In this document: positions 47,901 to 58,481 of the stretch, piece after piece
Numbering within the stretch: the first letter of the stretch is position 1
Layout: every line of letters starts with the position of its first letter
NCBI GenBank assembly: GCA_024167805.1
Contig: CP099988.1
Location: 372,001 to 436,000 of the forward strand
Origin: Methanobacterium sp. ERen5
GTDB taxonomy: Archaea; Methanobacteriota; Methanobacteria; Methanobacteriales; Methanobacteriaceae
Length of the DNA stretch: 64,000 nucleotides
Direction: 5' to 3'
Made by a program: the position numbers and the translations under genes
Notes under the pieces: model-generated
Databases searched by the model: none
What the model was told of the DNA's origin: nothing
The model's input: only the letters and a program-made list of their open reading frames with translations

Positions 47901-48834
47901 CCACCCTATAATACCATTTCATCCATTCAACTGTTTTTTTAATTCCTTCATCAGGTGTTACTTTTGGATCATGTTTCAAATCTTTAATCGATTTAGAAAA
48001 ATCAATTGTTTTAACTTGTGTTGTGAATGGTTCAGCGTCATAGTAAGTAACCATTGAATCATCTATCCCCACTGCATTTAATATAATATCAGAATAATCC
48101 TTTATTTCTCTTTCCCACTCCTGTTTTCCACCCACATTGTAAGCTTCTCCAGGTTTAAAATTGTCAACAATGTTTGCAAAAGTTTTTACTGTATCTTCAA
48201 CAAAATCAATTATTCTTTTATGTCCTTTGTAAACCAAGTATGGTTTATTGAAAAGTGCACAGTAAATAAATTTTGGTATGAATCCCCTGTAAGGCGTGTA
48301 ATGTTCTTTTGGCCCGTAACAATTAACTGGTCTAACCCTTACAGTTTCAGTATTGAACATAGTTGCAGAGTTCATGCACATCAGTTCACCAGCCCATTTA
48401 CTAATAGCATAATCATTCATTTGATATGTGTCCTTTATTGGATTATTCTCCATGACATCCTCACCCATCATACCATTGTAATCACCATAAACTTCCGCTG
48501 ATGAAAAAAATATCATCCTAAAACCTAATTTCTCTTGTAATCTTATTATGTGTTTTGTTCCTATAACATTAGTTTGCCAAAGATTTTCGTAGTATGCTTC
48601 ACCATTCCATCGACCATATTCTGCTGCTAAGTGATATACATAGTCAAACTTGTTTTCTTCAAACACTCTATCGATTTGTCTATAATTTTTAACATCTGCA
48701 CGTAGGTAATCTTTAAGATCAGTATTAAGTAAATCTATAGTTAATACTTCATGACCTCTTCTCTTTAATTCACTAACAAGATTAGATCCTATGAAACCTG
48801 CCCCACCCGTTACTAATATATTTTCAGTTTCCAT
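47893..48834 (-). CDS. NAD-dependent sugar epimerase/dehydratase, second extended SDR
   Basis: About 313 residues. VTGGAGFIGSNLVSELKRRG at the N-terminus binds NAD; SSAEVYGDYNG and YAISKWAGELMC (YxxxK) carry the catalytic residues; VRPVNCYGPKEHYTPYRGFI follows. I choose ATG 48834, which has GGAG 9 bases before it, over the in-frame TTG at 48849. It is the first gene of the long minus-strand operon that reaches 37151 and is clearly a paralogue of the next gene. Probably another nucleotide-sugar epimerase, dehydratase or decarboxylase-like SDR. Confidence 0.85.
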   Translation of the reverse strand: METENILVTGGAGFIGSNLVSELKRRGHEVLTIDLLNTDLKDYLRADVKNYRQIDRVFEENKFDYVYHLAAEYGRWNGEAYYENLWQTNVIGTKHIIRLQEKLGFRMIFFSSAEVYGDYNGMMGEDVMENNPIKDTYQMNDYAISKWAGELMCMNSATMFNTETVRVRPVNCYGPKEHYTPYRGFIPKFIYCALFNKPYLVYKGHKRIIDFVEDTVKTFANIVDNFKPGEAYNVGGKQEWEREIKDYSDIILNAVGIDDSMVTYYDAEPFTTQVKTIDFSKSIKDLKHDPKVTPDEGIKKTVEWMKWYYRVDD

Positions 48835-49022
48835 TTTCAATTTCTCCAAAATCTTCAGAATATCCTTGCAAGATCGAATAACATTATTTGGTTTGAGCCT
48901 AATAAAGTATATTAAAAACTATTAAAGCCTATTTTCTATATAATCTTTATTAAATATGTGTATTTATTCTTATTTTAAAGTATTTACACTAATTTTAAAA
49001 TTTCGTGTTGGAACACAAATTA

Positions 49023-50099
49023 TTAGATAAGTTCAGATAGTAATATCTTAAAAAAATCTTTTATACCATGTTTACGGCTTTCTCTAATTTTATAACGCAT
49101 ATTAGAACGATATAATCTTCCTTTTTTTGGTTTTTCATTATTATAAATATTTTTTATAATATTTGAAGCCAACTTATAAGAATACTCATCAAAGGACAAC
49201 AAATTTATACTTTTGATTGGAATTTTTAAGTCTAGTAATTCAATTGCTAAAAGTACATTTATCTGTAATATTCTATAAAATCCCATTCCTTTGCTCTTAT
49301 TAATTATGTTGTTCCAGTCTATTTCATTTGTATTAATAAATTCCGCAACATCACATATCCATGAGAGTCTTTGCCAAATATGGCCCGATGCGTGAATACA
49401 TAGAATCATTAGCATATCCTCAGGTTCAAGCGTTAATATTTGTTTATTATTTATAGGACTGAAAAAAGTATTTTTAGGGCTTTCAAAAAAATTGGTATTA
49501 TATGTAAAAGATTTTCCGATGAAATTCCATTGGATTTCAATATTTACATTATGATCTGTATCATAAAACAAAATATCTCGATGTAATCTTAAATATATCC
49601 TTTTTTCAAACCCTTGTAATTGAAAATTTGTCACATAACCATTTAAAACAAGAATATCATTTGCAATAGTAAGATCTTTTTCATGTACAAATATATCTAA
49701 GTCTACAAATTCTCTTAGACTCAAATTTCCATATGTGTTCAAAGCTAAAATAGGACCTTTATATGGAATTGATTTGATATTTTTTGAATCAAATAGTTCC
49801 ATAATTTTTAATAAATGTCCAAAATACATCAAGTTTATTCGTAAATTTTCATGGAAATAGGATTCCAAATTATCTAGTACATCTTCTGGTACTAAGTTCT
49901 CATCCAAAGAACTAAGATTTCGAAAAAGAAGTGCTTTGACTTTGTGTTTCGTGGCAATCTTTAACAAATAATCCCAATTAATTTTAGTATTTAATAATTT
50001 AATTAGTTTAATCCTATTAGGTCCATCCAACTTGACACGTGCGCATAAAAATAGAACTTTAAATTCTCTGGAAAAATGACTATCATTACTGAATGACAT
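49023..50099 (-). CDS. lasso-cluster-type nucleotidyltransferase (NTP_transf_5 family)
   Basis: A 358-residue protein. The nucleotidyltransferase core is KSIPYKGPILALNTYGNLSL then REFVDLDIFVHEKDL, with the two Asp of the DxD-type metal site. It then has HRDILFYDTDHNVNIEIQWN and LEPEDMLMILCIHASGHIWQR, all typical of the uncharacterised NTP_transf_5 family. This family often lies in lasso-peptide clusters, and here it is next to the exporter, B2 and B1 genes on the same strand, with one lipoprotein gene between on the other strand. Its reaction is not established; a modification of the peptide or of a sugar is possible. Confidence 0.75.
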   Translation of the reverse strand: MSFSNDSHFSREFKVLFLCARVKLDGPNRIKLIKLLNTKINWDYLLKIATKHKVKALLFRNLSSLDENLVPEDVLDNLESYFHENLRINLMYFGHLLKIMELFDSKNIKSIPYKGPILALNTYGNLSLREFVDLDIFVHEKDLTIANDILVLNGYVTNFQLQGFEKRIYLRLHRDILFYDTDHNVNIEIQWNFIGKSFTYNTNFFESPKNTFFSPINNKQILTLEPEDMLMILCIHASGHIWQRLSWICDVAEFINTNEIDWNNIINKSKGMGFYRILQINVLLAIELLDLKIPIKSINLLSFDEYSYKLASNIIKNIYNNEKPKKGRLYRSNMRYKIRESRKHGIKDFFKILLSELI

Positions 50100-50186
50100 T
50101 TTTATAAATATAAAATGTGATTATAATATATCTTTCTTAAAATAATATTAATTTATAATTAAATGAAATTCTCGTTGGTGGATTTA

Positions 50187-50603
50187 ATGTTTAAAAAATT
50201 GATAATTATAGTTTTAGTACTCTTTACAATTTCAATATCTGGTTGTACAACAAAAACAGCTTCAAACGGAACATTTGGAGAAAAAACAATTTCTATTAAT
50301 TCAATATATCTTTCAAATAACACAACAGCAGATGTTTATAATGGCACTGATACAGGATTGCAATATTATTATATTGGAGGATATTTAATTAATAATAATT
50401 CAAATGATGCCTTCAACGTAAAAATTCTAGCAACTGCTTATGATAAGGACGGGAATGTTGTAGCAACAAATGAAAGTGCTTATCTTTATCCCTCATCAAT
50501 ACCTGCAAAGGGATCTTCTGAGTTTTATGTCGACTTCCCAGATAATAACAGTAATATTGTGAGATACGAAGTAAAAATTTTAAGTGCAAGAGGAACTTTA
50601 TGA
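50187..50603 (+). CDS. small lipoprotein
   Basis: About 138 residues from ATG 50187, which has GGTGG at 50177-50181; the in-frame ATG at 50163 would put an odd extension before the signal. The N-terminus MFKKLIIIVLVLFTISISGC is a lipoprotein signal with the Cys lipobox. The mature part is a single beta-sandwich-like domain (YYYIGGYLINNNSNDAFNVK, TAYDKDGNVVATNES) of the FxLYD type seen in archaeal lipoproteins. It is convergent with the exporter gene and divergent from the nucleotidyltransferase. A connection with the lasso system is not evident. Confidence 0.75.
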   Translation: MFKKLIIIVLVLFTISISGCTTKTASNGTFGEKTISINSIYLSNNTTADVYNGTDTGLQYYYIGGYLINNNSNDAFNVKILATAYDKDGNVVATNESAYLYPSSIPAKGSSEFYVDFPDNNSNIVRYEVKILSARGTL

Positions 50604-50636
50604 ATTGATTTTATCTTATAATTTTTATTACAACTT

Positions 50637-52438
50637 TCAATTACTTTGAAATCCATAAGCTCTTTTTAACCATTCATTTTCAGTTTTCAATAGATCTTCC
50701 CATGTTCCAGATTCCAAAATTTCCCCTTCATCTATCACATAAATTATGTCTGCATTTTTTATTGTAGACAGCCTGTGAGCAATCAAAAGAATAGTAGTTT
50801 TTCCATGAAGATGTTCTATAGCATTCAAAATCTTCTTTTCATTTTCAGAATCAAGATTGCTAGTGGACTCATCTAATATGAGTAAGTATGGTTTTCGGAG
50901 TAATGCTCGAGATACAGCGAGACGTTGTTTTTCCCCACCAGATAATCTTACCCCTCTATCCCCAATAAAAGTGTTAATTCCCTCTGGAAGTTTTGATACA
51001 AATTCATATGCTGCTGCAGATTCCAAAGCATTGTAAATATCTGTATCTGTAGCATCTGGATTAGATAACTGTAGGTTGAATTTGATTGTTTCGTTGAACA
51101 AAAATGTTTCCTGAGACACATATCCTATTTTATCTCTCCAGGAACCAATGAAATCTAGAGCATTATCATCAACTGTTATTTTACCTGTATCGGGTTGGAT
51201 TAAACCCATTAAAAGATCTGCCATTGTACTTTTTCCTGCTCCAGATGGCCCTACTAATGCAACTGTTTTCCCTTTTGGTATATTGATGTTCACTTCATTT
51301 ATGGAATAATGTTTCTTAGTTTCATAGGAAAAGGAAACATTCTCAAATTTTATAGAATGATCAAACTGAATTTGGGAATTAATGTTAACTAAATTTTCTT
51401 TGTTTAATATGCACTCCTCTTCCAAATTTAAAACATTTTCATAGGCAGGTAAACTATTTATGAAGTACTGGTAACTTCTTTGAATAGTTGAAAATTGTGG
51501 GATCATGACTACAAAAATATAAATAAGTAGGAATAAACTTGCCATTGGTAATTTTACAACGTCAATTAACAATAAAACCATGATTGAAAGTACTATAACA
51601 GTTCCAACATCGAATATTAGTTTAACATCAACATAACTTCTCATGGTATCCATATAGTTTGATGTAACTTCGTTGGTTTGATTTGAAAATAATTTGATGT
51701 TTGGATCCTGCATCCCAAAACTTTTAATGGTTTTCATTCCATCCATATGTTGTATGATAGAAGAGTAAAGATCCTTCGTTGTGGCAGTTATATCTTCTCC
51801 AGTTTCTTGGGATTTTAACACTCTTCTTCGAAGCATTAATAGTATCATAACTCCCAAAAAGAATATCACTCCCGTGAGAAGACCAGCTATTTTAAGTGCA
51901 AACACAATGTAAACAACCAATATCATTATACTGGCTAAAAATGTTAGAAACTGATTTGTTCCTATTTCAATCCTTTCAATTTCATTGGTTAGTGCATGTG
52001 TAAAGTTTGAAGACTTATTTTTCGAAAAAATAGCCAATTAGAGTTTGTTATGGCATTGTACAAACGTTTACGTAGTTGACCAGAAAATTGATATTCAATA
52101 AAAGATGTCTGTAATGTTTCGATCCTGTTTAATATTGCAATCAAACTTATGACAACCACATATACCATTAAAACTATGGGAAGTGTTGGTTGTACTTTTA
52201 TAAGTTCAAAAAATTGTGATATTCCCATAGCAAACTGACCAATCGACCCATCATTAACATTTAAACCAACCAAATTTAGTAGAGGTATTAAAACAACCAA
52301 ACTGATCCCTTGTAACAAACTTATTGTGACCATTAGCACGATAGAAATAGTTAATTTTTTTGGCATTGATCCTGTTAAGTCTGCAATGTAATGGCCAAAC
52401 AAACTCATTTTAAACTCATTTATTATCCTTTGAAACAT
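50637..52438 (-). CDS. ABC exporter, lasso cluster D-type (frame break at 52025-52030)
   Basis: About 600 residues after adding one T (A6 run at 52025-52030 on the plus strand), which joins NSNWLFF to SKNKSSNFTHALTNEIERI. The membrane domain has about six helices in the first 330 residues. The ATPase domain has Walker A GPSGAGKST, a Q-loop YVSQETFLFN, signature LSGGEKQR, Walker B YLLILDES and H-loop IAHRLST. Lasso clusters commonly encode a single-chain exporter that releases the product and gives immunity. It lies 46 bases downstream of B2 and is expected to be co-transcribed with B1 and B2. Confidence 0.85.
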
Positions 52439-52484
52439 TTTTGAATACCATTATAGCAATTTAGTAAGAATTAATATTATATGA

Positions 52485-52904
52485 TTATATTTTTTGTTCT
52501 AAATCAAGTAGAGGTACAAAATTAATGGATGATTCTCCCAAAATGACTTTTTCGTTTATTTCTACCCAGGCATGTGCCTCAAAATCATTTGATTTATTTA
52601 CACCTATCCTGAGAGTTGAATCATGATTGTAATGTGTCATTAATATTTGAGCTGTGATTGCCTGTACTAAACACGTCGATTTTGGGATATAATGTGATGC
52701 AACCATCACTGCCCATATGATATCATCAACTTTCATGGGATTTGGGTGAATTTTTATTCTTGAAAGTTTATTAAAAGTAGTATGAATTCTTGAAAATGGT
52801 ATTATATACAAACAAATACGAATTAATGTAGTTAATATTACACTTTTGATTAATAAGGATTTTTTATCCACTGAAAGATTGAAAAAACGTTTAATTTGAT
52901 TCAT
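52485..52904 (-). CDS. lasso peptide biosynthesis B2 leader peptidase (transglutaminase-like)
   Basis: A 139-residue protein with the transglutaminase-like cysteine protease fold of lasso B2 enzymes. The catalytic Cys lies in YIPKSTCLVQAITAQILM (C78) and His in FEAHAWVEINEKV (H111). The N-terminal basic stretch and RLRIG-like region (STLRIGVNKS) also match the family. It cleaves the leader from the precursor held by B1. Its start overlaps the B1 gene by 14 bases, so B1 and B2 are translationally coupled. Length is usual for stand-alone B2 proteins. The third catalytic acid is not certain from sequence alone. Confidence 0.9.
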   Translation of the reverse strand: MNQIKRFFNLSVDKKSLLIKSVILTTLIRICLYIIPFSRIHTTFNKLSRIKIHPNPMKVDDIIWAVMVASHYIPKSTCLVQAITAQILMTHYNHDSTLRIGVNKSNDFEAHAWVEINEKVILGESSINFVPLLDLEQKI

Positions 52905-53181
52905 TGACCTTTACCAGCCCACTTTCTTTTAGGTTGTTTATGAGTTCAATTAAATCATTTTCACATCTTTTTTTATCAACATCATAGTCACTCATTATCA
53001 TTTCAACCAAATTAGATATCTTACTTGGTTTTTTTAGTGAATTCCAAATTTTTGTTCCTATTGGATCCAATCCAAAGTATATTCCACTTTCAATGTTAAG
53101 TATTGCTGTTTCTCCATCGAGATCACAAGATACCACGTCATCTGAGATTACCAACAAAGTTTGATCCAACTTTTTGTCCAT
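52891..53181 (-). CDS. lasso peptide biosynthesis B1 (PqqD-like RiPP recognition element)
   Basis: A 96-residue PqqD/RRE-like protein. The beta-strand region DDVVSCDLDGETAILNIESG and the conserved YFGLDPIGTKIWNSL are followed by a helical C-terminal half (SNLVEMIMSDYDVDKKRCEN). I choose ATG 53181, because AGGAGT at 188-193 of that region (53188-53193) precedes it by 6 bases; an upstream ATG at 53226 has no site. RRE proteins bind the leader of the precursor and present it to B2 and the cyclase. Its operon (B1, B2, exporter) diverges from the giant surface gene at 53448. Confidence 0.85.
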   Translation of the reverse strand: MDKKLDQTLLVISDDVVSCDLDGETAILNIESGIYFGLDPIGTKIWNSLKKPSKISNLVEMIMSDYDVDKKRCENDLIELINNLKESGLVKVNESN

Positions 53182-53299
53182 ATTATGACTCCTAAGTATT
53201 ATCCTATTTCTAATTAGTCTATACAATTGAAATTTTAATTTTAGTTTACATTTATTGATATTAAATATTTTGTATTCTTAAATTATCTCATACATTTTT

Positions 53300-53315
53300 T
53301 GTGATTTTCCTCACA
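53300..53315. promoter_or_regulatory. palindromic operator candidate between lasso B1 and giant surface gene
   Basis: TGTGATTTTCCTCACA is a perfect TGTGA-N6-TCACA palindrome in the divergent promoter region, 119 bases from the B1 start and 132 from the surface-gene ATG. TATA-like elements follow at 53341-53347 and 53366-53377. It matches the sites upstream of the surface genes at 9149 and 17733. Confidence 0.55.
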
Positions 53316-53447
53316 TACTAATAAAAAACATTTAGAAAAGTTTATATTTCGTCACAAAAACTGATTATATATATAAAATTAATGTGATTTTAATATCATG
53401 TTATTTTTCATAATGGTAAAAAGATTTTCGTTAAAAAATAAGGGGGT

Positions 53448-56400
53448 ATGAAAAAATAATAAAAATAAAACAATTGATTCTTTTCGTTTTAGCATTTGCA
53501 CTCATAATAACAATTTGTGGTACTTCAGCTGCAGCATCAACACAACAAACAGCTACTACAATTCACAGTAGCAATCCAACTTTGAGCACACACACAACAA
53601 CTAAAGTAAGCAGTTCAAAGACAGCTAAGAAAAAAGGTTCATCTTCAGATCCAATAATCAACGGCACCGTCACCATCAAAGAATATAACCACATAAGAAA
53701 TCTGGCAAACGCTAAAATAATTATCAAATCAAATAGTGGCAGAACTTTAGCAACTACATCGACAAATTCTAATGGATTTTATTCAACAAGTTTTTATAGT
53801 ACTGATCAATCATTCAAAGTTACTGCAAGTTACATAGGATGTACAAACATTACCAATACTGTCCAAGTCACCTTGAACAGTACAGACAACATAGCATATG
53901 GAAGTTCTAACTTTCAGTTAACTCCATTAACAGCGTGGTGGGATGGAACCTATGGATATAATAGCAATATTTATATCACATATTATGGGTCTTCTTTCAA
54001 CTCAGGCCAGCTTAACACCAAAGTTACTGGAAACAGTAATACATACAAATCATATTGTATTGATTTGTACACCGAGATAAATCCTAATGACTTATTATTA
54101 GTTAACGGACCATTACCTGGAACTTCTGGAGATGTTCCTAAAAATGTGGACTGGGGAAAGGTTACGTATATACTTACTCATTACGATCCAGCCAATAACA
54201 AAACAACCAGTGCACGGAATATAGAAGGGGCAGCCATACAGGCAGCTATTTGGTACTTTACATCATCCGTGTATGGAGCATATCCTGGAACTGACACAAC
54301 TCATCAAGGTTACTATCAATTTTTAACAGCACCCAATGATGGAAAAATTGGAGGTACTACAGGTTCAACAGCTGTGCGAAATAGGGCTTTGCAGATTGTT
54401 AGCCAAGCCCAATCCATGTCTTATCCTTCCACAATTACTGTAACTCCCACAATAACCAGAATCCCTAATGGTGGAACATCAACTATAACTGCTACAGTGA
54501 AAGACAAAAATGGAAATCCAATGCCAGGAGTAACTGTGAACTTTCAGACAAGCAGTGGAACTCTAAGTATAACTACTGGAAATACCAATGCAAATGGACA
54601 AGTTTCTACCATATTATCCAAAATACCAAATAGCAGCACTGCTACGGTTATGGCATTTGTAACAGGGAACTATGGAAATCTCCTTTACGATGACCAGTAT
54701 GGAACCCGTAAACAAAATTTAGCTTCTGTGAATTTATTACCACAAACCCTTAACGATATAAGCATAATTAATTCAGATGTCACTGCAAACATAGCGATTT
54801 CACAAAACGTTAACAGTCCTGTAAATGTTGGAGATTTAGTAACTTACAAAGTCACTGTAACCAACCAAGGCCCAAATACAGCAACAGGCATACTAATTAC
54901 AGACTTTGCACCTTCTGGATTAAATGGAGTAAGCATTGCCTATTCATCTGGCACAACATACTATAACGGGGTTTGGACTATTCCATCACTCATATCTGGA
55001 GCATCAGCAACATTAACCATTACAGGGACAGCTACCCCTGCAATGGCTGGTTTAACAACCACAAATACTGTTATTAGAACTGCTCAGGATCAGTACAATT
55101 ACCAACCTGACACATCAACAGCAAGTGTTTATACAAATTATCAAAATGTAGTTTATGTATCCCCAAACGGTGATGATACAACTGGAGATGGAAGTAAAAA
55201 TAAGCCATACAAAACCATTAAAACCGCAATAACAGCCGTATCTCCAGGAGGAGTAATTCATTTAGATATTGGAACCTACAATGAGCATGATTTAATAATT
55301 GACAAAAATCTCAGCATTCTTGGAGACGATGCTATCGCAACAATAATCGATGCTCAACAGTTAGGTAGGATATTTACTGTTAATAGTGGTGCAAACGTAT
55401 TAATCAATAATTTAACTCTAATTAATGGTTATGCTACAGGAAATGGTGGAGCTATTAACAATGCTGGAACTTTAACAGTTACAGGATGTAATTTAGTAAA
55501 TAATCACGCCACAGGAACTGGAGGAACTCTATATAATACGGGAAATGCAGTTTTACAGTTTAATAGAATTGATAGTAGTACTGGAAATATTATAGCAAGT
55601 CCAAGCGGATCTGTTAATGCAAAGCTCAATTGGTGGGAATCTAATGATAGTCCAAAGGGTTTTGTTAGTGGAAATGTGGATGTTAGTACTTGGTTAGTTC
55701 TTTCTGTAAACGCATCTCCAAAATCCATTAAAAAAGGAAAAACTTCCACTGTTACTGCAGATTTAACACACGACAACACTGGAGCAAATCATGACCCTGC
55801 TTCTGGACATGTGCCTGATGGAATTACCCTCTATTTCAATTGTACATTAGGTAATCTCAGCCCAAAAAGTGGAGGTACAATTAATGGAAAGGTTACAACA
55901 ACTTTTACCGCAACTTCAAATTCCGGTGAAGCAACAATTACAGTGTATGGTAGCCCAGCAGTCAGCACAAATATTGACATAACAGCTCAGGACATTTATG
56001 TATCCCCTAATGGAGATGATAAAAATGGTGATGGAACAGCATCAAACCCATATGCAACAATAGAAAAGGGTATCCGAATGACAGCAACAGGAGGTACACT
56101 CCATGTGGCTTCAGGAACATATCAAGAGAGTTATATATCCATTGATAATGATATAAAAATCATTGGTGATGGTGCAGATAGTACAATAATAGATGCTCAA
56201 GGGTTAGGTAGGATATTCACAATTACAGAAGATGCTAATGTTGAAATAAGTGGATTTTCATTCATTAATGGAAATACTGAATATAATGGCGGAGCCATTA
56301 ACAATGCAGGAACATTAAAAGTTACAGAATGTAATTTTGTAAACAATATAGCCCAGGGTTCCGGGAATGTAATATACAACACGGGCACTGCTACTTTCAA

Positions 56401-58393
56401 CTTCAACAGAATATTGGGAGATGGAATTTTAATTTCAAGTCCAAGTGGTTCTGTGAATGCATTAGTAAATTGGTGGGGATCTAATGATGATCCATCAGGA
56501 AAAGTCTCAGATAATGTAAATGTAAATACTTGGTTAATTTTGACAATAACTGCTTCTTCAAATAACATATCTACAGGGGAAAACAGTTATATATATGCAG
56601 AAATAACTCATGACCAAAATGGTGTTTACTACGACCCTTCATCAGGACATGTTCCAGATGGATTAGATATTCGTTTCATAAGTAATCTAGGAACACTTAA
56701 CCCTATTGATAATATATTAAATGGAGGTTCAGCAGATTCAAATTTTAAATCAAGTCAAACTGGAACAGCCAATATAAATGCTATAGTGGATGGTTACACG
56801 GTCTCAACCAAAATATACATAGGCAGTGTTGATTTGTATGTGACACAGTATCCTTGGTATTATGATACCAAACTTGGATATGTAAAAACATATTCATACA
56901 ATACATACCCCATATTTGTTTTAGATGTAGAAAATTGGGGAGCAGATGACGCAACCGGAGTTGTAGTAACCTACAAAATCGGAACAGGTTTACAATATGT
57001 AACATCAAACACCCAAGGAGTAGGAACAGCCAGCTACGACCCAACAACAAGAACCATAACATGGACAATCGGAGACATGCCAACAGGAGGAATGGCCTGG
57101 ATGTTAATAGTTACAAAAGCCATTCAAACTGGAGACAAAACACAACAACTAACTAACACAGCAAGCCTAGAACATGTCGATCAATACGACGAACCAAATA
57201 ACTACAAAACATCAAACTACTCAATAACAGTACCCCCAAATGCAGACATCCAAGTAAAACAAACACAAACAACAACAACTGAAAATGGAGTTAACTACGT
57301 AAATTACACAATAACAGTTACAAACAACGGCCCAGGAACTGCAACAGGAGTTCAAATAACAGATCTACTACCAAACGGTCTAACTTGGTATTCAGACAAC
57401 TCAAATAATGCATACAACCCAACAACAGGAATATGGAACATAGGAACACTTAACAATGCAGAAACAACAACAATAACAATAAAAGCAATAATATTAGGAT
57501 CCGGAACAATAAAAAACACCGCAGCTCTAACAGCAGAAAACGAAGAAGACTGGAACTACAACAACAACGCAGAAACAATTAATTTAATAATTAGTGGAAA
57601 ATATGATCCAAAAGTTGATTTGTATGTGACACAGTATCCTTGGTATTATGATACCAAACTTGGATATGTAAAAACATATTCATACAATACATACCCCATA
57701 TTTGTTTTAGATGTAGAAAATTGGGGAGCAGATGACGCAACCGGAGTTGTAGTAACCTACAAAATCGGAACAGGTTTACAATATGTAACATCAAACACCC
57801 AAGGAGTAGGAACAGCCAGCTACGACCCAACAACAAGAACCATAACATGGACAATCGGAGACATGCCAACAGGAGGAATGGCCTGGATGTTAATAGTTAC
57901 AAAAGCCATTCAAACTGGAGACAAAACACAACAACTAACTAACACAGCAAGCCTAGAACATGTCGATCAATACGACGAACCAAATAACTACAAAACATCA
58001 AACTACTCAATAACAGTACCCCCAAATGCAGACATCCAAGTAAAACAAACACAAACAACAACAACTGAAAATGGAGTTAACTACGTAAATTACACAATAA
58101 CAGTTACAAACAACGGCCCAGGAACTGCAACAGGAGTTCAAATAACAGATCTATTACCAAACGGTCTAACTTGGTATTCAGACAACTCAAATAATGCATA
58201 CAACCCAACAACAGGAATATGGAACATAGGAACACTTAACAATGCAGAAACAACAACAATAACAATAAAAGCAATAATATTAGGATCCGGAACAATAAAA
58301 AACACCGCAGCTCTAACAGCAGAAAACGAAGAAGACTGGAACTACAACAACAACGCAGAAACAACTGATATTTACGGTGCTAATCCAGCATAG
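53448..58393 (+). CDS. giant surface protein with candidate thioester (TQXA-like) domain, beta-helices and DUF11 repeats
   Basis: About 1648 residues. ATG 53448 gives a perfect signal peptide (MKKIIKIKQLILFVLAFALI then ITICGTSAAAS) if one A is added to the A6 run at 53451-53456; unrepaired, the frame opens only at TTG 53474. Order (numbered from 53474): Ser/Thr-rich linker, an Ig-like segment, a thioester-type domain with SYCIDLYTE (Cys195) and AIQAAIWYF (Gln256), a Big_1-like domain (~317-400), a DUF11 domain (~437-560), two beta-helix modules starting VYVSPNGDD/IYVSPNGDD (~565 and ~838), then two near-identical DUF11-pair blocks to the end. Thioester domains form covalent bonds with host or cell surfaces. 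No C-terminal anchor is visible. It separates the two halves of the lasso cluster. Confidence 0.85.
56828..58364 (+). repeat. tandem duplication of a 751-bp DUF11-coding unit
   Basis: Unit 1 (56828-57578) and unit 2 (57614-58364) are offset by 786 bases and, by eye, differ at only one base (C versus T at about 57369/58155). Each encodes two DUF11-type domains. Such near-identity points to a very recent duplication or ongoing gene conversion, and it can also confuse assembly. Confidence 0.9.
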
Positions 58394-58414
58394 GAATGAT
58401 TATATTCATTCCTA
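58391..58414 (+). terminator. hairpin overlapping the stop codon of the giant surface gene
   Basis: TAGGAATGA (58391-58399) and TCATTCCTA (58406-58414) form a perfect 9-bp stem with a 6-base loop; the first three bases are the TAG stop codon. A T-rich stretch follows. It separates the surface-gene transcript from the lasso precursor gene at 58482. Confidence 0.55.
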
Positions 58415-58481
58415 CAATTTTCTAAGAATATATTTAAATTTATAACAAATTTATATTATCTCAAATAAATGGTGATCTAAT

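Noticed and set aside
56781..57869. Open frames antisense to the giant surface gene (two near-identical frames over the repeats)
   Set aside because: They are mirror frames of the Thr/Asn-rich DUF11 repeats with low-complexity Leu/His composition and no start signals.
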